Shown: positions 36,001 through 48,200 of the stretch, one piece after another
How the letters are laid out: the number at the start of each line of letters is the position of its first letter
Numbering within the stretch: the first letter of the stretch is position 1
From: Ascaris suum
Lineage: Eukaryota; Nematoda; Chromadorea; Rhabditida; Ascarididae
NCBI GenBank assembly: GCA_013433145.1
Contig: CM024191.1
Location: 2,062,501 to 2,126,500 of the forward strand
Direction: 5' to 3'
DNA length: 64,000 nt
Program-made: the position numbers and the translations under genes
The notes under the pieces: generated by a model
Database searches by the model: none
The model's input: the letters and a program-made list of their open reading frames with translations, nothing else
Told to the model about the DNA's origin: nothing

Positions 36001-39000
36001 TTCTGTTTTTTTTTAACTCCTTACACGCTGTACACACAGCACGCGACCATTTTCCGTGAACACTTCTTGCGGCGACCTTGGCGAATCGCAGAAACCAGCG
36101 AATTGTGTTGTTGTTGCTTAGTGTTTTTTTTTATCTTTTAAGAGGGTAATCTTCATTAGAGATTCATTTTTTGACATCGCTTTCCGCAATTACTAGTTTA
36201 TTTCTAGTCACTTCAACATAAGAATGACCGGAAAATTATAATAATAAGTACTATAAACATAAAAAGCATTATAAAAGCGGAGGATTCACTCGTCAGTGCC
36301 ATCTCGATTCAAAACGAGGGAAGTGAGAAATTATATGCGAAAAAGAAACGCACTCAGCAAAAATTCTACATGCGACCTGCAGATATAGCTTCCCAATTTC
36401 TCTTTCCGGTCCTCTCGGCGCCTCGCAAATTGCACTGACGCAAGCTGCAAACGTGATGCGCCCCTTATGCACCTGAGCTGCAGAATACTCTGGGATAACC
36501 TTTTCATTTAATTCAGAGAATCAGCACTGGATAGATGTTAGATTTGAGGAAATTTTCGCTTAGAGAATTTGGCCAAAATGCTTTTCGATTGTGAGGTTAG
36601 TGCACAATGCATCGAAGGTATGCGATGTATTAGTAAAATATTTATGTTTTTTGAGGGAATAAGTTGTGATCTCAGCGTAATCGCATAACAGCGATCATGT
36701 CCGATAAATTGTGATTGCGCCTATCGATTTCTCAGCCTACTGAAGCGGGCGACCATTTTCCGCGAACACTTCTTGCGGCGACCTTATCAGCGCTTGCATT
36801 CTTATCAGCGCTTGCATTCTTTTTAAACTTATCAGCGCTTGCATTCTCAACATGCCAGTTTAAACCAACTGATACCAGCATCGATGACGTATTTTTTCAA
36901 CCGTTTGTTTCCAACCGTAATTGGGGATAAATTTGTACATGACCCAAGCTATTAAGGCATTTAAAACTTCTATCTGTAGAAATTTGTCTAACTCTTGCTG
37001 TGAAATTTTAAAACCTACATTATTTCTTCTCATATACAATGATTCTATTCATGCTAAAAGCTTTCGGATGGATGGATGCGGATCAGTCTTATTTCCTCTT
37101 AATCTTTAACGTCGATCGCAGCCAATTTTTTCCTGCCGAATCAGCTAATTTCATAGTTATCTTTCTCTCATTTCAACAATTCTTCAACTATTCAGAAAAC
37201 ATCCGCATTTCCTACGCATAAAGAAGCTGATATGATGACCATCAGCAAAACGAGGATAATTTAGAGTCAAAATTATTCGATGTTTCAATGAAAAGTCGAA
37301 GTGCAAATAGCTCGGAGCAACTTTTGGGCAGTTATCAATGCTGTCTTTAAAATATTGCATTTTCAGGGTAATCGGTTTCAAAAAAGTTGATCGTTTAGGT
37401 AAAAGTGCCCACTCCAATGAAGATGCTTATTTCAGCAAGGATATTTAATGGTGATGAAAAATTTCTAAACGCTATACCTTAGTGATAATCATTATTCAAA
37501 ACCATATGATAATATCTAATCGTAATTATTATGAATTTAACTTTATACTGTAAAATTTAAGCATTTGTGGAAATTTTCTTCGATTTTACAGTATATCTTT
37601 ATTTTATGATTCGCAAAAATTTCCGCTAATTTTGCGGGCAAAATTTTTGCTCAACGAGGCACAATTTGCTGTTATGATGTGTGCTCTTTTTTAAACGTCT
37701 TATTTATCGCTGCTCTCACAGCAATTTGATATTTTCAGAATTTATGTGGCAGAAAAGACTGCTTCATCCCTCCTACCACCCCACCCCACCCCCCCCCCCT
37801 CCCTCATTGATCGCTTATTCAAACATCTGTCTTCTCTTCGATAGCAGATATTCCATTCGTTGTATTTAATACTTGTGATATTCCATACTTGAATGAGATT
37901 GATGCTTTGATCGCTTAATCCACTTCTTCTTCGTTCAGCTTCATATATTTCGGTCTTGATTACGTGTGGATGGGGCAGTTATGGATTGTAGAAACCGGCG
38001 TACTTAAGTTTCTGCCCAGAGCGTTTTTCTTGGTGTTTTACCCTCGGTGTGAAGTGCGATGGTTCCTCTACATTGGAGAATTTGAAATTTTTCAATCAAC
38101 AGTGGAGTGATGCTTTCTCTGAAGTGTTATGGCTTTTAAAAACCCATCACGAGAGGCTTAATTTAGTGAAAACGCGGTACACTTTTTCCCACGAAGTAAC
38201 GCACCACCAATTTTCCGTACAAAGTTTAGAGTTGTGCGAAACATTCTGCGAATCGTGCTATAGATGGCGAGCTTTGCACTCATCATCTCATTTTGAGGCA
38301 AAATTTTCTTCAATTCATTTTTTATCACCAGAACGATTAAATAAAATATCTTTTATTTCTGTCAGATTTCAACGTACACCTTCAAGTATTACCTAAACCG
38401 AAACTTCCGTCTAACTAGCTCCAAAAAAAAAGTGCATTTAAATTGAATTTTCCAGCTTAATTCTTTCACGTACTAGTATTTCATATCTCTACTAAGCCTC
38501 ATATTTGATCTGGCAATATTACGGTTTAAACTGGATAGAGCTAGAGTTATTCGTAGCACTTCTGCAAACCGTTCCTGCAATGAAAAATGTTGAAAAATAT
38601 ATTGCGAAGAAATTTTGAAGAATATTCTTATTCCTGCGCACTAAAAATTTTTTGAGTAGTTGTTGCCATAAAACATCCATCAGAATTACTGATTAGTTCA
38701 TTTCATTTATTCCATTCCAAAATTTTTTGGTATTGAAGGAATTGGTTCCCCGGCTATCATGAAAGAGGTTAACAATCAGCAACTACTGGAGTTTGGAGAC
38801 GTCGACTGAAGCGTACACACTGTTTAGCACTGCAGTTTCTTCTTTCTTCTGGCTTTTATTTAAAACTGTGCGCTGTGTTCTTCGAGTAGTCCTACAGCAA
38901 AATTGCGCGGGTGTACTCATAGCACTTTGTGTCATTTTTGTCATGAAGAAATGGAACGGAGCGAGAAGGGATCGTGGAAAATTAGCGGTCAATTTCAGAA

Positions 39001-39212
39001 TTTGTGATGCTCAGTGAGACGGAAGTGGTGTACACACGAGAGTAAGAGCTTTTTTGGTGTCATCTTGCATTTTACAAAAAACATTATTAATTAAGGGTAG
39101 AAAGTAAGCGACCAATCAGGCTTGTCTAGGGTTGTCTTTGGGGTGTTCAGCGAACATGGAAACAGCGAAAAACGTTAGCCGTGCAGTTCTCTTGAAGTCT
39201 ATATATATATAC

Positions 39213-39294
<82 letters not shown>

Positions 39295-42200
39295 TTATTT
39301 ATATTATATTTATATATTTATATTATATATTTATATTTATATTTTATTTATATTTATATTTATATTTATATTTATATTTATATATTTATATATATATATA
39401 TTTATATATTTATATATTTATATATTAATATATTTATATATTTATATATTTATATTTTTATATATTTATTATTATATATTATATTTATATTTATATTATA
39501 TATTTATAATATTTTTATATTTATATTATTTATATATTTATATATTTATATATTTATATATTTATATTTATATTTATATTTATATATTATTATTTATATA
39601 TTTATATATTTATATATTTATATTATTTATATATTTATATATTTATATATTTATATATTTATATATTTATATTTATTTATATATTTATTTATTTATATAT
39701 TTATATATTTTATATTTTATATATTTTATATTTATATATTTATATATTTATATATTTATATATTTATATATTTATATAATTTATATATATTTTATATTTA
39801 TATATTTATATATATATATTTATATATTTATATATTTATATATTTATATATTATATATTTATATATTTATATATTTATATATTTATATATTTATATATTT
39901 ATATATTTATATATTTATATATTTATATATTTATATATATTGCACAGCTAACGTGTCCATATGGGAGGCCATGTTCAGGAATGGAACAGCAGCGAATGCA
40001 ACAAAGCGTTGCTTCATGGCAAAGGTTATTTGCTAGTCTCTTGCTCAACTCCTTTCCACTTTTCTTTATTTACCAGTAAGCGTAACAAAAAAGTGCTTTG
40101 CTAGAAACTCACACCGCGGTTTCGCTGATTCAGAGGCAGTCTTCAGGGCGATATTGGTACGTGTGCTCAGGCGGAGAACTGCAGCCTCAAGGATGTTTCA
40201 CCTCAAAAGATGAACGCATATTCATCTACGGCACGTTTGTGCAGAACGGCTACGAAATGCAGTGCATAATTGGCAACGATGGCTATCTTCAGTTCAAATT
40301 CACCGCCTGTGTACCGGGTAACGGAAGCCGACGGTACTTGGTTGGTGAAACCTGGGAGGACGAACAGGTTTGCACTTGAAGATTGCTTGCCTAAAGACAT
40401 GCCTATGCATACTGCATATAGTTGCTAACATTCCACAGCTGTCATCTTTGTTATTTGGGTCCAAATTGCTTTTCGAGCTTTGTTCTTGAGGAGTTCTTTA
40501 ATCGTGGTGCTGTAGATATTTTTAGGCTCAGTCTGCGGTTTTTTTCGTTTTGAGGCAAAGAAAAGAATTTACTTTGCATCAAAACTTAGTTTCTCTCATC
40601 ATCATACGCGAGCTCCTTGATTTCGATTACAAATTTCAACTAAGCGTTGTTATCAGAGGAGCTATGTCAGTGTTATACCATTGCTGCTTAGTATGTAGAA
40701 CGAGAATTTCTGCAACCATTTTTCAATAGGATGTTACACGACTACTGATTCAAAGAATATAGGAAGTAACGTTGCTAAACAAAGTATATGGGCGCAATCA
40801 ACTTCCAGTACAAAGCGTTTCGGTCTCAGCTTTGCGTTTCGTATCATTGGGCCAAGTAAGTTTGCTCTGCGAGTGACGAAAACTGCGTTATCAAAATACA
40901 ATAAGGGTTGATGTTTTCAACGCATTTTTAATAAGCACCTGTTATAATAATGATAAAATGGTGAGCATGCGTTTTGTGATCAACGAGGAGACTTCTTGCG
41001 CAATCACTCAAGCGGTGGTACGAGCATACAAATGTTGAGATTGTTTTGTTAGGGCTAGATCTCGAAGGATCGTTGCTGTGGATAATTCATGAAGCAGTTG
41101 AGAATGCTTGTGCAGAATCAGTAACAACAATAGTTCTTCTTTGATCGTTAGCGCTCTGCACATTACATATAAGCTATGACCTGCTCAACTAGTCTGCGTA
41201 TAGTGGCCGCCTATTTCAACAGGAAGTTGTCGTCTTTGCTGTTGATGTTCAATGTTTCCTAGTTGTCGCTTCTTTTAACATTCCTATAATATGACTCTGA
41301 AAAGTTTGTTGAGTTGTTTTAATGAGTTTCAAAGAGATCCATCAAAGCGACCTTATTTAATATTTTCTTATTTTGCGTTACCACTTGGAAAATGGTCAAA
41401 TGCCCAAATCATCTCTAATCCCGCAAAAGTGAAGAGTTATGTTCCCCGAAAAAAAAATGCATTTTACAATGAAAGCTTTTATATAGTTGCAACATGAAGT
41501 GAAAGTATGAACACTGATAGGAATGTTGGAAAAGAACAAATTCTAAGGGGAAAGCTGAACGCAAACAAATTAATCACTAAAAATTTTTTCATTGCGAAAT
41601 TTCTGTTCGCTCAAAAAATAGAAAGCGAAGAGGAAGTTTTATCAAATATTAGCGTTTTAAACTGAATCTTGGAGAATTTGAGCGTTTTTAAATAGAGCAT
41701 ATTTTATTCTAAGCGCTTTTCTTCTGAATATCATTAAGATTGAGCTAATCAAATCTGATGAATCGATTTCTGCAGAATTAAGAATTTATCATTGTTGCTA
41801 AATGCTTCCATCTTATTGACTTATTGCTAAATATGTTATTGGAAAGCATAGCATTACACACATAAATGAGTTCTATTTTATTCCGAGTTCACTCAGCCGT
41901 ATGAAATATCTATTGATGTGATTTTCAATTAGCATCGTTATAGCACGCTTCATTTCCGCTTCGCTCTCTTTGAGCATCGTGAGTGACATAACTCATTTGG
42001 ACAAATGCTTTGTTGATATTTGGATGAGACTGCGTCAATTTTAGCATATGTATTGGTTTGTGTGTAAGGCGGATGGAGCCTACCTTAGGACAGATATTGG
42101 TGGATGTGTCTCGCACGATAAAAAATCACGCATTCGTCTCGATGACAACTACGACTTCGGCGAATATACGTGAGCACTCATTTTTGCTCTTTGAAATATG

Positions 42201-45200
42201 AGCTGAAATTTGCTCACGAATCGACAACTATCTACGCTATAGTATTGACATAAGATTAAACAATCAATTCAAGTCAAATTTTCGTTATTATAATCGTTGC
42301 TACATGTGAACTGCTTTCTGAATTTTAGGCATTTTAACATTCAACAGCATAGCAATAAAAAAAACCAAATATGTGTGCAAAATTAATTGCTTCTAACGAA
42401 AAGAAAAGGCAAATAATCGGCAAATGTGACCAATGTACGTCATTGAAGATGTATAATATATGCTTCAAGGAATAGCGGCATAAAATATCATTGAATATTT
42501 AGAGGTAATTGAGGCGTTGATTGCTTCCTGGATCCAAAGATATATAAAGTCTTTCGGAATATGTATTTTTGAAGGACTACACCGATTTAGAGGGAAACAA
42601 AGGCAAACTTGTATGATCATAAAATATTTTATTTTAGTGCAATTGGTCTAGGCAAACATGGCGCAGTAGACATAAAAAAGAAAACAAAGAATTCCATCGA
42701 ATTATTTCACAGTTATGCAAAAGACACTTGAAACTTTAACTTCTGTTTAATCGAATACAGCATCTGCGATATTATATGACCAATTAAGGGATCAATAAAA
42801 GAGGGAATATGATAAGAAGTAATAAAGCATTTGAAGATACATTGATCTTTTGACCTCATCATAAAAAAGAATACATTGACCTTCGCAAGCATTTTACAAG
42901 CTGTTGATTTCCCATTAACGCTGAAAGTTGAATCTTCTAACGATGATCCTGCTAGAAGAAATTTGAAATGCAATCAGAAATCTTACGATGACATAATTGA
43001 ACGAGATTAATGCGGGAAATCATTAAAAAACGTCTAAAATTTGCATTTAAGTGCATGTCCTTGTAAAGTACAATAGTTTTTGCACATAACGATGCGCAAT
43101 TAGTAGATGCTTAAAGAATTGCGCGTAAATTACAGATACCAATGCCAAAAGAAATACAATGGTACTGTGCAAATGTGCTCTGTTGGATGCATTCACAAAG
43201 GAGTACACTACAAAGTTGGACAACAGTGGCCGGTATGTGCTTCAAATATTCCAATTAAGCTCAAGAAACTTTTCTTACTCTCCAAAAAGTGTGTTGGCTT
43301 TTGAGTGAAAATACTGGTCAATTTGACTGTCCTCAAAATGTACCCAACCGAATGTTCTTCGGAGAACAAAATTGACAAACATCTTATCTTCAAAGGTGAT
43401 TTTTCAAGGAATTAGTTGCATTTACTACAGTAAAAATAATCACTGCAAGCCAAAACTCGATCGCTGTCTTACAAGAATTCACAGAATAGCTGAAGTCTAA
43501 ATGTAGCCAAAATGCGTCCGCAGTTCTGTTGAAGTTCAACTCATATGAAGTTGAATACAGCAGTGAAAAATTTCTTAGCAATATTTATTTCTACGTTTTT
43601 ATATGAAATAAAAAAAACATCGGCAATAAACTCGGCAGAAGAATATTCTCGAGGCTATTATTTGGCTGTAGGATAGCTATGTTCTCTTCTGAATTTTTTA
43701 AGGTCAGTCAAATCCACATATGCATAAATTAAGTCTTTCCTGTTTTATATCAATGATCTCCTCAGTTCATCGCAATTTTTTTTTCCATATTTGGGCTACG
43801 ACGGTATCGACAATTGTTGCCAGTAATAACTTTTCATTTTATTGAACGTCTTCCAGCTTCCTACTCAAGAAACGGTCTAGTCTCCCTATTGAACCCTTTA
43901 GATCATTCACGAATTTCTCGTGTGAATGTCTGTTTGTGTTTGCGAATATTTCAATGCTTGTTCTTGTCCATATGTGTGTGCACTCTGCGTAGTCTTGATC
44001 TGTTTTTTTTAGTCCATTACACTAAAACCAAACATTTCTAGGAGAAGGGGAATTCCTGGATATTTATGTAACTTTTCGATGGAACTCCGAAATATTCAAA
44101 ACAATTGAACTAAACTCTATAAGCTTAAGGTCTGTTGTAGCTAAAACTTCAGTAGAATTGCCTATTGCAGATTTTCCGAGAGGTAGCAAGATGAGAATGT
44201 TTTTGATTCCAGCTTGATAGACTTGCAAAGTAGTGCACTGTTCGCCGTTTATCCTATATGAAGAATTTTTTTTTTCTTATTTATGCGTTAAACCTCATCA
44301 GATTTCGCTGAGCTTTTCTCACCCTTCATCAGTAAACGCACACTTTTGCGAACGTAGATTCTTAGTGAAGATATACGGAATTTCCAGAAAGAGAATGAGA
44401 GTGTAATTATATAATCTAACCGGAAATGGACGGTACTGTTGTTTTTCTATGCTATATGCTTCTTATGATCTTCACGCCCTGCTTTTTTCGCTTTTCGTTT
44501 TGAAAAACCTACTTCAGAAATGTTCTCGTCGACTGTTATTCACGATCATGTCTATTCTGGATGTAGAGGTCCCTCCTTACAGGATCTAAGAATTTCAAAC
44601 TCACCGGACAGTTCTTTCTTCTTTCCACATATCGGTTTTCGCTACTCATCAAGCACAATCCCTTATGGTCGCCCTTATTTTATTACAGAGCGATGAATTT
44701 AATAAGTGCTGAAATGTTTTATTACTATCATAAGAAAATACTGATCAAGTATCAGGTGACTGGCGTTCTATGTTTCTGATTTTTTTTTCAAAGAAATTCT
44801 TTCTACTGTTGCGTTTCATTCACAACCGTTCTTTCACTTCATCAATTTCGTTTGCGAAAAAAAAGCTGCTTCACTTAAGCGGCACTCTTTTTTGAACATT
44901 TCGGAATTCTGGGGTCCAAGAAGACACATGCACTTCGGACTCAGTCTCAATCGAGCACTTCTTCCAGAAAAAAATGCAATAATCAACAATACTACGGATT
45001 TGTTGAGAATAGCGGCGTCACTTCAAAGCTTCCTTAAATAGCCCTCATTACCACACTTCCACAAAGAGCTTGAAAATACTTGACATAATTGTTTTGCTTT
45101 CTTACCGAGAGATTCTTTAGGCGTATTACTGCATTGCATTTTGCGCGGAATTATCATATTTCTAGGTTCACTAAATGAAATTATTGATTTGTTGATTTCA

Positions 45201-48200
45201 TTATGCAAAATACCATCAACATTATAGCGGCATCTCAAATGAGAATGCGTTTCATAGATCTCACCAAAATGGCATCAAAAATATTGCAAGAATTTCCCGA
45301 AAAATAAGTAAGTGAGGTGTGCTATTAATTCTAGAAAGAAAAATGTCTAAGTGAATAAATGACAAACTCCTTTTGAATTCTTTTGATAGTCACGGGGTAC
45401 CTCTCGTGCAATTTCACACCTGACGGGCGTCTATCCAACTGCATCTATTCTTGCAAACTGTTCAGCAAATAGTTTTGCAGTTTATGAAAGAACTAAATGC
45501 TTCTCTGAATTTAATTTTTCCTACCCATGTTTGCCATGATTTTAGCGCGAAATTAATCTCCTACGAGGTATCAGAAAGGCTACTTTATGCAACAAAAGAA
45601 ATTTTTTTGTAGGTTACAAAATTCAAAAGGCTGTGCGTGATGAGGAAATGCATTAAACTGTTGACTGTGTGAAGAAGTCGGTTTTTTTTTCTTGCATGCT
45701 GTTCACTGACCTTTGTGAAACGCATTTGCGATGTGCTTAGAAGAGAATCGCGACACAGGTGAGACTAATTACTTTCGTTGACGTTGTATCGCCACCTATT
45801 TGGAAAATCTATATTGTTGCCACTTGTGTTTTCTCAACCTACGTTTATTTTTTAATTTACAAAAGTGTAACAAAAATTCAGTAAACTCTCTTTGTCTCAT
45901 AATTTCGGCATCTTCTTCCTTCTCAAGAACTCAACGGTGAACTGGATCGGAATAATCGACGCGGATGCTTAATTTATCGCTGAAAGGCACCCATAATCGG
46001 GTCTTAATTTCCTTCGCTTCTTTGCAATTCCCTAAGGAATTCAAGGACACAAGGAGAATAGCCTGTCATTAAAGCCCTTCAAGACTTCTTAATGATGACA
46101 TCGCGTGGTAGCGTACAAATTTCACGATGTGTTTTTGCCGTTTCCTCACCTGTCACCTTCTGAAGGGGAATTTTATGACAGCATTATTCAGTGCGTCGGT
46201 TCTCCTTGAAGATTTCTTTCTGGTGCAATGAACTAACTGCATTAGCATGTTTCCCTCTGCACTCTCTGTTTTATTTCCTTACCTTTTTGCAGTCACTTCG
46301 AAAACGAGTGAAAATTCTGTGAGTAAAAGTTTTTAAAAATATATGAGAATGGTGGCTTTTTTACTCGATCGATTTTTTTACTGGAGTGATAAAGCAGCGC
46401 GATTGGTGTCCTTCACTGATCCTTGAATTTTGCCGTTTTTTCCGGACACCGACCCTTGCCAGAAGGTTATTGCATGAAGCTGAAGGGGCATATATGGGTC
46501 TTCTAAGTACGTCTGATTATATTTCTTCAAATAAATTTTCCACCAGTTGCTAATAAATTTGCTATCACTAATTGCACCACTTTTTTTTCGGAAACAGTGA
46601 AACCGTGAGTTGTAAGAAAGGTTTTTCGCATATTAAACTACACAAGTCGATCTCGACCATATTTCCGGAAGTACTTCTATGTTCTTCTCAGCAAGAAATT
46701 AGAGACACTTGCAGAAACTCGTTCGAATTTATACACAATTTATGGTGTGCGACGATTCACTTTATTTATTGCGAGATCTTGTTTCACATGAACTTTAGAA
46801 GTGTTGCTCATTTGTATTTGTCGGTGCTCGTTCGAATTTCATTGTTTCATTCCACCCATAAAACGGCTGGATTGAGCGATCGTGCTCTGTCGATGAAAGC
46901 CGTTTTTGTACTTCGAGCGTTGGCTAGTTTTGAATTTGACAGATGCACATAAACGAGTTGCGAATGTGGCTGATCTCTGCCACTGCCCTTCCACTCAATT
47001 CATCTCCCACAAAAATATTTCGAGCGGTAGCATCACACCTTGGCATCCATCATCTTTTTTTCTTAATCCGTTGTAGAAAGACAGCTATCATTCTCGGTGA
47101 TAAGTGGTCTAAGGCTGCAATATTTTGAACTGAAGCAGAGTCGAAATATGAGAGCATTTTTGTAAACGAAGAATTTATGTTGCATCTTTACTGATGCTCG
47201 TCGCTTATCGCTCCTAGTTTTTGCATTGCAAAAGCTGCGATGTCACGACTAAATCAAAAAATAAGTTATATTAGAATTGAAAGTTTTGAATAATAGAGAT
47301 CTTGAAAACTATCACTTCAAGAAGCTAAATACGATAACTCTTATAATTGAAAATACACTCACTAAATACGATAACTGAAGAAGTTAAATACGAGATAATG
47401 AAAACATAAGATCCATTAAAAAGAACTTATAAATTTCACAAACATACCAAAATCAGTCTGGAAATTGAAAGGATTTATCTAGGGAAAGAGAGCGAAGTGA
47501 CAAAGATGGCTCACGGAATTAAAACTGAAATTTGAAATTTTGAAATTGGAAGAGCAACGTTGAAAAATGATATGCGAAAACAAGAAATGCGGCAAATTCA
47601 GCGTCTAAGCTAAATAAAAATGGCATTAATATAATAATAAATGCTGTTATTTTCTGATTTCAATTGGATGTGCGAACTATTAGTGGAATGGAACGTAAAA
47701 ATTCCTTTGAATTATGGATGCATAGAAAAAGCATTTAAGATACGTTAGCACAGAAGAAGTAAAACAGTAGGAAAATCTCAGTAGGAATTGAACAGGAATG
47801 AATGCGAATTTAAATTTATAGTTTAGTTATTCGAAACGAAACAGTATTTGTTGTAATAGAATATGTGTGTTTCATTAATTATTATCATTTGCTATATTGA
47901 TAGAAAGATGCCGATTTTTTAAAATCATAAATTCAGTTTTAGTTATATGTTCTGAAATGAGTGAACCTGGTTTTTGAAAATAAAACCAAAAAAAATGCTT
48001 TTATAAGTATCAGGAGATAATAAAAGCACAAGAAAGCTTCAAAGCAATGAAGTTGAACTAAGCAATTGAATCGAAAGAGCACATACGCTTCATGCATTTT
48101 CATTTGAAGAGTTTGAACCAGGATATGATCATTCTCTCAGATTCTAGCTGGAAAAAAAACGCACGGTTTCCTTTGAAAAATATGAAAATTTAAGAAATAT

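Larger units (their letters stand above)
33058..40146 (+). other. Intron 1 of the MIG-18-like gene (7.1 kb)
   Basis: It contains no convincing exon. The 115-codon frame at 38049-38396 and the hydrophobic frame at 38793-39017 lack splice context and motifs. The intron holds a 37-bp duplication, an 18-mer triplet, a C-rich run at about 37774-37799 and the large AT array. The segment at 34450-35100 is less AT-rich and open in places on both strands, possibly an old repeat. Confidence 0.6.

Noticed and set aside
38049..38396. 115-codon plus-strand frame in intron 1
   Set aside because: No motif, signal or splice context, and composition close to that of the surrounding AT-rich DNA.
38783..39017. 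Possible small membrane protein (plus strand, one hydrophobic stretch)
   Set aside because: It lies in intron 1 and shows no splice signals; one hydrophobic segment is common by chance in T-rich DNA.
39132..39428. 98-codon frame rich in Tyr and Ile
   Set aside because: It is a translation of the AT-only repeat array.
40134..40146. Alternative start of exon 2 after GATTCAG
   Set aside because: It does not match the phase of exon 1; the TCTTCAG acceptor at 40146 rebuilds DRG|RYWYVC exactly.
46572..46952. 126-codon plus-strand frame in intron 3, the longest in the supplied set after 6048-6470
   Set aside because: No domain, rich in Phe, Ser, His and Ile as expected from AT-rich sequence; exons 3 and 4 join without it.
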